Origin: Congeria kusceri
Taxonomy: Eukaryota > Mollusca > Bivalvia > Myida > Dreissenidae
DNA: 64,000 nt
NCBI GenBank assembly: GCA_027627225.1
Contig: CM051029.1
Span: forward strand, 5,552,954-5,616,953
Direction of reading: 5' to 3'
Below are positions 21,584 through 33,847 of this stretch, one piece after another. Position 1 is the stretch's first letter. Every line of letters starts with the position of its first letter. The notes below the pieces were generated by a model. The model was not told the origin of the DNA and did not search any database. It saw only the letters and a program-made list of their open reading frames with translations. Position numbers and translations under genes: made by a program.

Positions 21584-22880
21584 ATTCGACTTCACCGGTG
21601 CGTTCATAGACAAACTGTCCATGATTGGTGAAGATTGGATAAAAAAAAGAGTCTCTATCCTGAATAATGTCCATTTTTGTATATTTGTTCACAAACAAAG
21701 GGCAATAAACTGATGTTTCTGGTCCGATTTTGCTTATATTGGACGTCACCTTTAATATTATGGTCATAGACAAACCCTGCAAGATTGGTGAAGATTGGAT
21801 GAAAAAATCTGAATAATGACCATTTTTGCATATTTGTTTTCACAAAAGGCAATTACTCCGGTGTTTATGACCCCATCTTGCTTATATTCGTATTCAACTG
21901 TAATCTAAAGGTAATAGACAAACTGTGCAAGATTGGTGAAGATTGGATGAAAAATGAAGTCTCTATTCTGAATAATGCTCATTTTTCTATATTTTTTTTC
22001 ACTAAAAGGGTAATAATAAATCCAGTGAAACAGAAAATACCATAAAAGCGGAAAGTGCCGTCCCGGATTAGCCCTTTCAGGCTGCACAGGTTTTCTGGGA
22101 TGACACTGTACGCACATGCATTAAGCCCGGTTTTCCCACGACACGGCTCATGTTTCACTGTCGTGATCAGTGATTTAAATTCACAGAAGGGATTAAACAA
22201 ATGGCAGTAACTCTGGTGTTTCTGGCTCTATGTTGCTTATATTCAACTTAACCTGTAATCTTATGGCCATAGCAACTGTTCAAGATCAATGACAACTGGA
22301 TGAACAATAAAGTCTCTATCCCGAATAATGTCCATTTTTGCTCATTTTTTCACAAACAAAGGGCAATAACTCTGGTGTTTCTCGTCAGATCTTGGTAAAA
22401 ATTGGACGAAAAATGAAGCCTCTATCCTGAATAATGTTCATTTTTGTATAATTTTCCAAAAACAAAGGGCAATACCTCCGGTGTGTCTGACTCTATCTTG
22501 CTTAAATTCAAATTGACTTGTAATCTTATGTCCACAGACAAACTGTGCAAGATTGATGAAAACTGGGCAATATCTCCGGTGTTTGAAACACGATCTGGCC
22601 GATTTATTTGGCGTCTGCTGAGATCTGATGGTCATTCACAAACTGTGAAAGTTTGGTTAAGATTGAATGGCAAATAAAGTCTATATGTTGGAAAAAGACA
22701 TTTTTGCACTTTTTGGCATGAAAAAGGGGCAATAACTCTAGTGTTACTGGTGTGATTAGGCTCAATAACAATCCCGTCCAAGATTGTATGGTCATACACA
22801 ACTGTGCAATATTGGCAAAGATTGGATAAAAAGTGAAGTCTCTATCGTGAGAACAAAGCAAATTGTTGACGGCACACGGA
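21584..22880 (+). repeat. Tandem repeat, ~150-175-bp monomers
   Basis: Recurrent monomer: AAACTGTGCAAGATTGGTG, AAGATTGGATGAAAAATGAAG, CTGAATAATGTCCATTTTTG, CAAAGGGCAATAACTCTGG. The CTGAATAATG phrase occurs at about 21660, 21808, 21969, 22322 and 22427; the long gap is filled by another inserted repeat (about 22020-22200). It borders and apparently truncates the Gypsy fragment. The same monomer appears again at 25315-25690. All ORFs over it are translated repeat. Confidence 0.7.
22040..22165 (+). mobile_element. Short GC-rich interspersed element inside tandem repeat
   Basis: CGGAAAGTGCCGTCCCGGAT, TTAGCCCTTTCAGGCTGCAC, AGGTTTTCTGGGATGACACT, GTACGCACATGCATTAAGCC, then CGGTTTTCCCACGACACGGC. I recognise this as a very common bivalve element whose usual core is a palindrome (CCTGTGC...GCACAGG); here the first half is altered. 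It splits the surrounding monomers, so it inserted after them. Confidence 0.55.
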
Positions 22881-23950
22881 AGACGGACTAGTGTTTTGAA
22901 ACGTACGGCCGGGTACCAGACTATGATTGTTAGTGATTTGAAGCCTATTGAGTCAAAATTACGCATGTTCTCGATTTTCCATTCTACAGTTTAAAACTGA
23001 TACATTGCAGTAACTGGTTGTCAAATAAACTTCGGTATCTGCATTATCTTAATCACTTTAACATGGAGATTGTGAATAGCGAAAAATAGGGGTGTCATTA
23101 TTTGACATGTTGTTTTTTTTGAAACTGTAATTGTAATAAATAACATGAGATACACATTAAATTACACATGCCATACATTATCTTAAATAAAAGAGCCCTT
23201 TCAGGTTTTGATTTACTAACTGGTAGCCTGCAAGGAAAAGGAGTAGTCTTCAGCGGTTTTCGGTTATTTCGTTAACACAGCCATTTTGTAACCATTCATT
23301 GTCGGTTATTTCGTAACCATGTCGATCAATTCGTTACCACTTTGTTTGTACGTGTCTTACTGATAATATAATCAAAACAATAGGTATGAAATAATGCTTT
23401 GAATCGAGTAAATTTGAACATACGTAACATTTTAAATGTTGGGTTATGCCAAACAGTCAATCTAATTAAAATCATCTCCAGTCTGACGCTACTATATTAT
23501 CAGCTGACTGGATCTGATGACCGCATTAGGGATCACGTTCAGATGACCTTTTTATGAGCCAATCAAACTGTTGCCTTCAAAATAATGCGGTATAACTTCA
23601 TATATAAACCACAAATACTATGCACGAAATTAACGTGAACTTTGGATGTTTAGTCGCCTTAGGTACAACTATATCCATTATTTTCCCCGTGAAAATTAAC
23701 TGTTAATGATTTTTTCTCGAGAATCAGCTGGAAATGCATCACTTTTCAAAAACTGTGGCCAAACATTGCTGTGCAAAAGGCAAGTTCATTGGACGCAGCA
23801 TGACTGATGTTTTATTGTTCGGAAGGTCATGTGAACGTGACCTGTTATACGATGTCTTCAGATCCTAACAATGTTAGGATTTGAGTTTAGTAAGATTGGC
23901 CGGACAGTCTTAAAACGCCACTGTGACATCATCGTTAGAAAAGCCGGGTG
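22881..23950. other. No gene recognised
   Basis: AT-rich flank. A local triplicated phrase 'CGGTTATTTCGTTAAC / CGGTTATTTCGTAACC / CAATTCGTTACC' at about 23258-23340 is the only structure I noticed. Confidence 0.35.
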
Positions 23951-23952
23951 TT

Positions 23953-24905
23953 GAACAGAACAAAACAGAACGTTTATTGATATAACATGTACAATTACAG
24001 TTCATCGTTACATATACAAAATTATCATAAATTAGCCTATGCATGGCAATGCGAAAGAGAACATTATACAATATTTATAGTTGTTTCAGGTCATCAAATA
24101 CATTGTGCCTATTTAAAGCAACAAGTCTCGTCGTCGTCTATCATTAGTGTTGCATGACATTTTTAAAATAGTTGCTTGTCTGCCAGAATACATTTTTAAC
24201 ATATGCGATGAGAGTCTTAGTTTTGATAAAAAAAATAATTAACTTACAGATTTAAACTTTGTCTAAATAATCTGCTAATTCAAATCGTGTTAAACTCTTT
24301 ATATAATGTCAGTGAACTCTTTACATTTACATCATGTTTCTTTAAACTATGTACATGTCAATTAGTCTGGTTTTAAAAATGGGTATGTTGGACCGTATAA
24401 ATACATTAATATTAACTGATTCTGGATATATCCATACATCATAAAGGCCAGTATTATGAAGCCAGGCTAGCACCCTTGATAACCAATCATAATATTTTCT
24501 GCATCATATCGCATATATATTGAACACACATAAACACAAGTGGTTATTGTAAAATCGTTTTACTTTGCAAAATGGACCAATTAATTTTAGTAGATTCATA
24601 AGTCAAACTTATGCAACAAACAGAAGTGTTCAGTCAAATCTATTTAAATGCTAAAAAGTTATATGCATTCAATCTTAACAAAAGTTTCTTTTTTAATTCG
24701 TTATAACAACATGCAATTTGTTTTGTTTAACAGTGTATAGCTTTATACAATATTTTTAAATTCTTACATAACGAGTTATATACGTATAAAGGGAAGCGTC
24801 CAAGCTCACCATAGACTACTGAATTAGAAGAAATCAGTTTAATCCCTAGTTTTTTAACAAATCTTCTATGAACTATTTTAATATACTCAGCTTTCGAAAC
24901 TAGAG
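23953..24905 (-). pseudogene. 5'-truncated LINE with 3' tail
   Basis: Minus strand. KIVHRRFVKKLGIKLISSN and VYGELGRFPLYV (about 24890-24780) match the segment after the RT domain in the same LINE family as the fragment at 14885. Downstream follow VLAWLHNTGLYDVWIYPESV (about 24470-24410), RLIDMYIV and LTLYKEF. The 3' end reads AATAAACGTTCTGTTTTG followed by a (GTTCT) tail at 23953-23980. Several stops and shifts make it inactive. The element is truncated at about 24905, where another repeat begins. Confidence 0.65.
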
Positions 24906-25310
24906 GGCCGTGATGGCGCAAAGCGCTCACCTGAGAACTGGTACAGATAAAGACCATACTGTTATGACAGGTTTAAAAATTAAGTTATCTGAACAATACG
25001 AAGAGGGGGATAGTATCAATTTTGATTTAAAAGATCGGTTAGTGCAATGAGCTAACTGAAGTACGAGTTGGGTAGTAGATGTGCAATTTTTTTGCCAATG
25101 GTTCTCAAATCATTATCTTCGATATTCTTACCTGACACTTTTTCATTAAGTCATGGAAAATGCAGAGACAGTAGATTTTGATGTCTTTTTTGCAAACAGT
25201 TTTGGAGAACTAGTTGCAATGCGATAATTGCGATGGCTGTGCTCTAAGGTCAAGTTTTGCTTTTTCTTTCATAATTTTCTGTCCAATTATGATAAATGAT
25301 GTTAATGCAG
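24902..25310 (-). repeat. Interspersed repeat end, reverse orientation
   Basis: Opens CTAGAGGGCCGTGATGGCGC...GCTCACCTGAG. This is the reverse complement of what I recognise as the 3' end of the family whose head sits at 5195. The body towards 25310 is diverged and I see no clear monomers. Confidence 0.45.
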
Positions 25311-25314
25311 GCTC

Positions 25315-25690
25315 TTAAGACATCAATGTTGCATTTCCAAATAACTGCATGCAAGTCTTGCAACTATTGGAAATCAAATTGCATTTATCAATTTTTATGG
25401 TCATGCGCAAATGTGCAAGTTTGGTCAACATTGAATCACTATATTCGACTTCACCTTTAATCTTACGGTCATAGACAAATTGTACAATATTGGTGAAGAT
25501 TGGATAAAAAATGAAGTATCTATCCTGAATAATGTCCATTTTTGCATATTTTTTTCACAACAAAGGGCAATAACTCTGGTGTTTCTGGTCCGATCTTGCT
25601 TATATTCGACTTCAACTGTAATCTCATGGTAATAGACAAACTGTGCAAGATTGGTGAAGATTGGATGAAAAAGATTCTGCGTTTGATAAA
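25315..25690 (+). repeat. Second patch of the 21.6-22.9 kb monomer
   Basis: Contains ATTGGTGAAGATTGGATAAA, CTGAATAATGTCCATTTTTG and CAAAGGGCAATAACTCTGG in the same order and strand as 21584-22880, about two monomers. The four ORFs reported over it are translated repeat. Confidence 0.65.
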
Positions 25691-25729
25691 CACACATGCG
25701 CCCGGTTGGTGTTGGGTAGCCAATTTCTT

Positions 25730-26137
25730 AGTCCAAATTAGATCAAGGTCAAGGTCAAAGCAAGGTTGGGTGATATGGGTGGATTGGGAACGGTCATACG
25801 TAAAACCTGTGTAAATATCCAAGTGTTGTTGTAAGCGGTGTTGGTGCTAGACGAAACGGTAAAATCTAGTTAACCAAGAAATGGCACTTTTGAATCAGTA
25901 TAAGTCCAAATTAGTTCAAGGTCAAGGTCAAAAGTAAAGTTGGGTAATATGAGTGGATTGGGGATGGACATAAGCAACAACTGTGTAAGTATCAAAGTGT
26001 TGTAGCAAGCGGTGTTGGTGCTAGACGAAACGGTAAAATCTAGTTAACCAAGAAACAGCCCATTTGAATTATTCTAAGTGAAATTAGGTCAAGGTTAAGG
26101 TCAAAGTAAGGCTGGGTAATATGGGTGCATTGGGAAC
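25730..26137 (+). repeat. Three ~174-bp tandem units with TCAAGGTCA
   Basis: Units begin near 25732, 25906 and 26080 with 'TCCAAATTAGATCAAGGTCA' variants, then TGGGTGATATGGGTGGATTGGGAACG; the first two continue with GCGGTGTTGGTGCTAGACG and AAACGGTAAAATCTAGTTAA. The third is cut short at 26137, exactly where the palindrome begins. Confidence 0.7.
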
Positions 26138-27366
26138 GATAAATGCAGTCAGTAAGATTTGAGTGATAATCCAATTATTTCAAATGATACGAGGCAGCAA
26201 ACTGTTACTGCAGCTTGGTGCAAATACTCTCGCGTTCAATACATCAGAATTAGGGGAGGTCGAATAAAGAAAGGTTGTTAGTAAAATGTAATTAGCAAGC
26301 ATACATGTATGTTGCAATGTATTTATAATGCTAGCAATATTACTTCTCAAAAGTAACCATCATATAGGTAGTTTTAAATATTTGCTTTTTAATATTGTAG
26401 TAAAGTATAGGGCACGTTTATTTTTGGAAAACAATACGTATATGCATTTGGTTTGTTCTAAAGTGTGTTCTATGCTCTATATTGTAGTATATGCATGATC
26501 TATAATTGAGCCACAATTGCCTATTTGATAGATGTAACTGCATGTTTCAATGCGGTTTTCTTAAATGAGTGAAATAATATGTATCTGAGTAAGTATAAGA
26601 GTGCTCTTCTAAAAAGTCAGTGTAGCTTTCATGCGAAAGGGCGTTTACGTTTTGTTTCAATATATTATGATGTCTTCGATAGCGTAATATGCATGCATTT
26701 ATTATATTAAAACGGATTTCATCGTTTTGTATTTCAAGTATTGCGTTACTTTCGCGTGCCTCATGTTGAATGCATAACAGGATGCTTTAACCCACATCTA
26801 GGGACAAATTAAATGTTAAGTATTCATATCAAACATGCACTTAATTTAGTTTGATAATACATGTAAATAACCGTAATCTGACGGCATAATGTTATACTTT
26901 AATGCTTAATTTTATTTATTCTATGGTATCTTATTATTTAACTGCATCAGACTTAAACTTTTTTCCATATTTTTTATATCAGACCCTGAAACAACATTAA
27001 TGGAAAGTCAGACCGGATCAAGTGTTCTAAAACAGTTGCAGGATATCGGACTAATTAGTTATTACATGTCATATTCATCTGTGAAGTTTTATCATTGTTC
27101 TTATAGTTGTAATAGCTATATATTCACTCTAACGGTAGTAATGGTTGTTATTAATAATAGAATAACTTACTGAACATGTGTGTTGCTATGTATTTATGAT
27201 GCTAGCAATATTAAACTAACAATGTTACATGTAGTCATTATTTACTCCTAAAATAACTTTATTAAATATTTTAGTCCACCTACAGGTTAACAAAGATTTA
27301 AACAATACGCAAGTGTGTTTTTTAATGCATTTAAGAAGAGTGCAATATACAATGCGATAAATGCAG

Positions 27367-28545
27367 CAAAAAAAATGTGCATACACATGTGTCAATGCAT
27401 CCTAAAACTAAAACAGTCTTAAAAAATAGGGGTCACCGGCCTTGTTCCCGAAATATTGGGGTTTACATACGCTACCTGTCTAAGCCCTTTTTTCAGTTTA
27501 TGTGACTTGCAATGTTCATTTATATAAAGCGTTCATATTCAAACAAGGACAGAGATTTTTAAATGCATCTTTGTTTCAATCTTTCGTTTGGCAATATACA
27601 AGTGCACTTTAATGATAAAACGCGCTTTATCTGTAGTTACCATTTAAAAATTACCTTTAATGTACACTTTATGAGGTTAATTATGCATTTAATATGCCTT
27701 GAAAACATCAATTAATTATCAAATATTCGAATATCTTTTGTTCCAAACGACAGATTTTGTTTAAATTTCCATATACATGTGTCATTGTATACTGTTACTA
27801 AAACAGTGTTAAAAAATAGGTGTCACCGGCCTTTGTCCGGAAATATTGGGTTTTGAATACGGTACCTGTCGAAGCAACTTTTTCAGTTTGGATTTTTTTA
27901 TCAATGTACATGTAGGAGAGCTTTTTTTCAAACAAGGTTATGGTTCTTTCAACTGATATTCTTCACATGTCTTATTTGGCAATATACAAGTGTATTTTGA
28001 TAATAAAAAAAGCTTTACCTATATTTACTGTTTAAATAATGAATTTGGCTGGACATTTACATAGGTCAAATGGGTACTAATAATACCTTTAAAACGTAAT
28101 TTATTATGCATCAATATATTTTGTTCCAAACGACAGAATTTCTTATATTTTCGCACATACATGCACCAACCTATACTTACATCAAAACATTAATAAAAAG
28201 AATGGGTCACCGAACTTGTCCGGGAAATATTGGACTTTAAATAGGGTACCTGTGTAGCCTTATTCATCTTTCGTGTTTACGTAAACAACGTATCAATTGT
28301 CAAAATAGAATGAAGATATTTAATGGATCTTTTTTTAACTAATATGTTTGGCAATACATTGTTTACATGTGGTTTTGATAATTATAAGGCTTTATGAACG
28401 TTTAACGATTGACAGGAACTTAATTTTTTACACATATTTATATTTATTGATTGAAATAAGTATATTGTAACCTATACACAATAAAGAAATAATGAAGCAA
28501 AAGGAGAAATTAACCCAATCATTTTCTTTTTGTTGCGAACGTCTT
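27367..28545. repeat. Left-arm-only insertion: three ~386-bp tandem units
   Basis: The phrase GTCACCGGCC-TTGTCCGGAAATATTGG recurs at 27432, 27822 and 28206 (spacings 390 and 384), each time followed by a GGTACCTGT-like stretch and, further on, TTTGGCAATATACAAGTG and TTGTTCCAAACGACAGA. The flanks (ATAAATGCAG before, GTGATTATCCATTTATCTC after) are adjacent in the right arm at about 38460-38490, which lacks the whole block. No coding capacity or terminal repeats that I can see. Confidence 0.75.
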
Positions 28546-29092
28546 TAAGTGATTATCCATTTATCTCAGATGATTCGCGTTACCAAACTTTGGCCACAGC
28601 ATGGTGCCAATACACTAGTGTTCAACAAACGAGAATTGGGGGAAAATCAAATAAAGTAAGAGTGTTAGTAATAATCAAATTTACAATCATACATGTTAAA
28701 ATATATTAATGATCATAGCAAAATTATTTTAACAAAACAATCCATTATTTAGCGTTCTATATTTGTTCTCCCCAAACACATTTATTTGGCTTCATTTCCA
28801 GCATTCGGGTGCTCTCATTGTCTTACTTTCAGTATTATGGCGAGTTGCAAGACTAGGAATCATTTGTCAAATTATACAGTTTAATTGATAGTAATTAACC
28901 ATAAATTCTCCGGAATAAAGATACCGTTATGTTGTCTTTATAGCTCACCTTCTTAAGTGCGTTTTTCGATTTCTGTCACAGCTATCTTTAGCTTCTACCT
29001 CACCTTTTGATACTGCATTGTTGGTAGTGTCACATTTCCAGCATTATGTCGAAATGTAGTGCCTACTGTGTTCGTTTGTTGCTTCTACCTCC

Positions 29093-30092
29093 CGTTGTAT
29101 ACCCCCACAAAATGGGAGGCATTAGGCATTGCTCTTGGCGGTCCGTCGGACCGTACGTACGTACGTATGCACGTTTTGGAATTGTATGGATTCAAGTCCT
29201 CTTTTACTGCTGGGCGGATTTCGGTAAAACTTTCACAGATGAAGACCCTTAATGTGTGGGTGATCGTGAGGGATGGAATTTTTGCTGTGACCAATTTAGG
29301 TAGAATTGTGGTCCTTTGTCATATTTTCCAACACGAATATATAATTATCAATTTCTCTTCAACCGCTGGGCGAATTTAACTCACACGTTCACAGCTGACG
29401 AAATTTAATGTTTAGGTGATCGTAAACGAAGACATTGAGGCTGCGTCGAATTTTGGCAGGTTTATGGGTATTTGTCATTTTATCACTATAGTACTTCTTG
29501 AAATTTTGTGGACTAAACTCTTTTTTAAGTGCTGCGCTGATTTTGCTCAAACTTTCAAAGCTAAAGAATCGTCATGTGTAGGTGATCTGAAAGGAATGAA
29601 TTTCGATTGCGACCAATATTGGCAGACTTATGGCCCTTGGCTACTTTTCTACTTTAGGGTTAGTGTTAGACTGACGACTCAACTTCTACTTGACAGCTTA
29701 AACGATTTTGCTCAATCCTTCACAGCTAAAGGGCTTTAATGTGTAGGTAATCATTAATGAGGGAAATTCGGTAGCGACCAATTTTGGCAGAATTATGGCC
29801 CTTTGCCACTTTTTTAATTATGGCATATATACTTCCCGATATTTTGTGGACTCATCTCCTCTTGAAATGCTTGGCGGATGGCTTTCAAACTGTCACAGCT
29901 GAAGGACATTAATGTTTAGGTGATCGTAAAGGAAGCAATTTTGGCTGCGATCAATTTTGGCAGAATTACGGCTCTTTGTCATTTGTTCTACTATCGAATA
30001 TATTTGAAAAAATAATTGTTCAGTCAAACATAAGTCCTTTGTCTGTTTCCAAACACATGTCGTGGGGGCATCCGTGTCTGTGACACATCTAG
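29093..30092 (-). mobile_element. ~1-kb interspersed element, left-arm copy
   Basis: On the minus strand it starts CTAGATGTGTCACAGACACG-GATGCCCCCACG and ends with CCTCCCATTTTGTGGGGG. The CCCCCAC/GTGGGGG ends form a short imperfect terminal inversion. The interior is about five monomers of 150-170 bp with 'GATCACCTACACATTAAGG' and 'CCAAAATTGGTCGCAGC' phrases. The plus-strand ORFs at 29046-29739 are translations of it. Confidence 0.65.
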
Positions 30093-32379
30093 TTGATACT
30101 GTATTGTTGAATGTTCCATGTTTTAAGCATTATGGCGATTTGTCGTGGTGACTGTTCGTTTGCAGCTTGTAGAAATTAAAATTACAAATTAAAATGCATA
30201 CTTTCAGCGTCTAAAGTGCTTTCTGAGTCGTATATCTGTAATTGTTATATATTATATAACATTTTTTGTTCTTACTTGCCTGTTTTTATGGGCAATTGAA
30301 TATTTCAAGGCGGTTTACCCATATGAGTGATATATTTGTAACTAAACGTGCGCATATTTGTAAACAATCTGTGTTGTTTACATGCGTACTGGCGTTTTCC
30401 ATTTGATCAAATATACGACATCTTCTGAAGCATAAAAAGTTATTTTTTTATTTAAATATAAGCGTGTCAAATCTGGTTGTATTTCAAGCATTAAGTTACA
30501 TTTGTCTATTTCTTTCGATAGTTTGTTGAAATGCTTGCGCATGCATCTTAGGAAAATATTAATGTTAATTTCTTTTTTGATCTTCACAAATAATTGTAAT
30601 TTCATATGCTAATTGTTTTAGATTACGTATAGATGACAGAATAATATTCCGCATTATGTATGCTGATTACTGATTAATCGATTGTCTGATTTTATCTTAT
30701 TTCTCTCCATCATGTTTTTTAATTTTAGACTTTTTATGCATACTATCGATTCGATTTCTGTCTTTATCAGCTTATGCATACTCATGGCGAATGTCCTGCA
30801 TAGAGATATTTTGGCAGTTCCACAGGTTTGTTTATGTATTTCATGTCATAAATGCAAAAATTGCATTGGCCGTATATTATAACGCAATAGGATACCTCCC
30901 GCATGTTGTGGGGATTAAATCCCTATTGTCTGAATACATAATATCTGATGAAGAGAATATTATATGCGATTTGGTCTGTAAGAACTGTATGCTTACAACT
31001 TTAATTTAAATAGTTACTACGTAGACTGTTACATGTGTTTATTTAAATAAAAAATGACAATTTACATTGACTTAACATGTGAATTAAAATAAGTGCATAA
31101 GGTAAAGAAAGGACACTTTTTGTTATATTTGTAATACGTTCCAGAAATGCGTCTACGTTCTACATTTGTTCTCAACAGATGCATTTCATTTTGCGAGATG
31201 CCGGACCACAATCCGTTTGACTACAATCAAGTTAATAATGAATTGTTTGATCATTCGTTAAATAATCCTATTACGAATACCATTACATTGTTTTGATAAT
31301 TACTTTATTAAGTTCGTTGCTCGATTTCAGTCATTTCCACCATTGAGTTTCTATCATTAGCTACCATTATTTTCTTTATGACCACTTATTGCGAGTTTCG
31401 CATACATTGATATGAGGCTCGTACATTATAATAAAATTAATTGCGTTACTTTTTGATATCATACTATTGGGTTGGCCGCACTTCAAGCATTATTTTTAGT
31501 CTACTTCTGATTGTGTTCGCTTGCTGACTGTCAGAATTAAATTTACTTGTTTAATTGCATCATTTTGGTGTCTACAGTGCGTTCTAAGCCATATGTACTA
31601 GTTTATGCTTGATCTATACTTTATAGAACCATTTTAAGTATTTACATTTTGTTTGAATATGCAATACCTTCAAAATCGTAAACTTAAGGCATGTATCATA
31701 ATTAAAACGGACTCCATCGTACAGAATCCATTGTCTTTAAAGTATTACGATACTTCATTGTGCCTCTTTTCGTTAGGATATCAATATGCTTTTACACACA
31801 ACTGGAGACAACTTAGATGTTAATTAGACATATAATCAAATGAAATTAATGCTTTTGGATAGTAATTGAGGAATAACCGTAAACTGACTGCATACTTTTC
31901 TCTTTAATGGTGTCATTTGTTTTTCATTTATTCTATGGTATCTTATTATTTGACTGCGCCACCCTAAAATCTTCTTCCATATGTTGTATAACAGACTCTA
32001 AAACAACATTAATGGAAAATGATATGGGATCAGTTGTACTTAAGCAGCTGCAAGATATCTTACTAACTGTTAGCATCGACATACCATAATTACCTGTGTA
32101 TTGAATTATCTGCGGATTATATGGATGACACTTACCCAGGGTTTATTTATCAATGCTTTAAAATTGTTCTTACAGTTGTAATAAATGTTTATATTCTGTA
32201 ATTGTTGTAATGGTTGTTAGTAACAAATCGAATGAACGAGCATGTACATGTATGTTACTATGTATTTATGATGCTAGCTATATTATAGTAACAATAGTAG
32301 TCGTTAGTTATTGTTAAAATTGTATACATCTCTCTTCATAAAATCCACAAATAAAGGTGTACTTTACTGTATCTACTTT

Positions 32380-32580
32380 AGCGTTTACGCTGAACATTGG
32401 CGCCGGTACTACCGAGTACTTAACAATTGGTAACGGACTAGGACGAGTATTTTTAAGTAAATGTGTATATTTGAAGTAACTAACCTAGCAAAGCGAGCGA
32501 AAGAACAGCATATTTAGCCAGTTTTGACCGAGTGATATATGCCCATATATGTATGGCCCATATATGTAAAGAAGTTACAA
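32380..32580. repeat. Arm-specific cassette, left copy
   Basis: Contains GGCGCCGGTACTACCGAGTA, CTAGCAAAGCGAGCGAAAG and repeated GCCCATATATG. It pairs with 34440-34640 but has no counterpart in any array unit, so it marks an orientation-switch junction rather than unit sequence. Confidence 0.6.
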
Positions 32581-33192
32581 GAAAAAAATAAGATAATCGA
32601 TTGAGTCAGCAAACACCAAGCGAAATGTTATTCTCTCATCCAAACGTTATCCATAATTATTAGCATATGGAATTAAAATTATTTGTTGATATAACAAAAT
32701 AACAATTGTATTTGCCCCACACACTTGCACAAGAATCTCACCATACTACCGGAATAAATAAGATCATGTAACTTAATGCTTCAAATACAACCAGATTTGA
32801 TACGTTTAGAATCTAATAAAGAAATATTGTTTATCCTTCAGAAGATATCATATATTCAATCAAACAGAAAACACCATTACGTATGTAAACAACACAGACT
32901 GTTTACCAATATGCGTAAGGAAAGGGTCTCTTTTAGTTACACGTATTTTACTCAGTTTGGTAAACGCCTTAAAATATGAAATTGCCTCTATATAGCAGAC
33001 AATTGACATTTACATGTAAACTAGTTCGATAACATATAGAACAGGTACATATATAAGACATAGAACACACTATAGACATTACAATTATGCATTTTAATTA
33101 GTAATTTTAATTTCTACAGGCCGCTAAAGAACACATTCAGCACAACACATCGACATAATGCTGGAAATATTGCACACTCAAAAATAAAGTAT

Positions 33193-33210
33193 CAAACAAG
33201 GAAGGAAGAA
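33193..33210. other. Empty site for the ~1-kb element (left of centre)
   Basis: AAGTATCAAACAAGGAAGG-AAGAAGCAGC runs straight through, whereas filled copies read TATCAA-CTAGATGTG...GAAA-GGTAGAAGC. This host copy therefore never had the element or lost it precisely. Confidence 0.6.
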
Positions 33211-33410
33211 GCAGCAAACAATCACAGCCGAACTAAACTTTGACATAATGCTGAAAATATTGCACTACCAACAATCACAGAAATCAAACAACGCACTTAA
33301 TAAAGTATGCTATCAATACATTATCATACTACGTATAATTATGTTAATTACTACCAATTAAAGTGTATTAGTTGACAAAATATGCCTTGTACTGACATTC
33401 GCCATAATAC

Positions 33411-33619
33411 TGTAAAAAAGACAATGAGAGCACCCGAATGCTGGTAACTAGACTCAATAAATGTGTTTGGAGAGAGCAAATATAGAACGCTAAATGATGG
33501 TTATTTGTGTTAAAATAATATTACTAACATCATAAATACATTGTAACATACAAACTTGTAAGTAAGTAAGTAAATATTAATTAGCGTGACATATGCGTTT
33601 GACAAAGTTTGATATACAT
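33411..33619. other. Asymmetric centre of the palindrome
   Basis: About 200 bp that do not pair. They read GACAATGAGAGCACCCGAAT and following sequence in the orientation of the downstream array, then a (GTAA)n stretch (33557-33575), before the mirrored sequence begins. This would be the loop of a hairpin. Confidence 0.65.
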
Positions 33620-33828
33620 TTTATGACATTATGGCGAATTTCAGTACAAGGCTTATTTTGTTAACTAATACAGTTTGATTGGTAGTAATTAACAAAAGTA
33701 TACGTAGTATGAAAATGTATTGATGGCATACTATAGTAAGTGCGTTGTTCGATTTCTGTGATTGTTGGTAGTGCAATATTTCCAGTAGTATGTCAAAGGG
33801 TAGTGCTCACTGTGATTGTTTGCTGCTT

Positions 33829-33847
33829 CTACCTTCCTTTTTTGATA
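33829..33847. other. Empty site for the ~1-kb element (right of centre)
   Basis: GCTTCTACCTTCCTTTTTTG-ATACTG is continuous here. In the filled left-arm copy the same words are split by 1 kb (GCTTCTACCTC ... CTAG-TTGATACTG). It mirrors the empty site at 33193. Confidence 0.6.

Larger units (their letters stand above)
26139..33410. repeat. Left arm of large imperfect palindrome
   Basis: Reverse-complementary to 33620-39817. Matched pairs include ATAAATGCAGTCAG (26139) with CTGATTGACTGCATTTAT (39797), AACGGATTTCATCG (26711) with CGATGAAATCCGTT (39136), TTCGGGTGCTCTCATTG (28804) with its complement at 38196, GGCGCCGGTACTACCGAG (32400) with its complement at 34599, and the TTACTACCAATTAA segment (33346) with TTGGTAGTAATTAAC (33679). 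From 28.5 kb inward, paired positions sum to about 67016, so the centre is near 33508. Outward of 27.37 kb the sum drops to about 65850-65960 because of a left-only insertion. In a 215-bp stretch of the embedded element I compared by eye, the arms agree at roughly 95%. Confidence 0.85.

Noticed and set aside
21584..21782. N-terminal third of the 209-aa ORF as part of the Gypsy protein
   Set aside because: This part is a monomer of the adjacent tandem repeat, identical in style to 25.4-25.7 kb.
22438..22966. Short ORFs on both strands in 22.4-23.0 kb
   Set aside because: Translations of the 150-175-bp monomers; both strands are open in the same places.
27367..28545. CRISPR array or prokaryotic origin for the spaced repeats
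   Set aside because: Units of ~386 bp without short direct repeats, no cas genes, spliced genes nearby; the window is eukaryotic.
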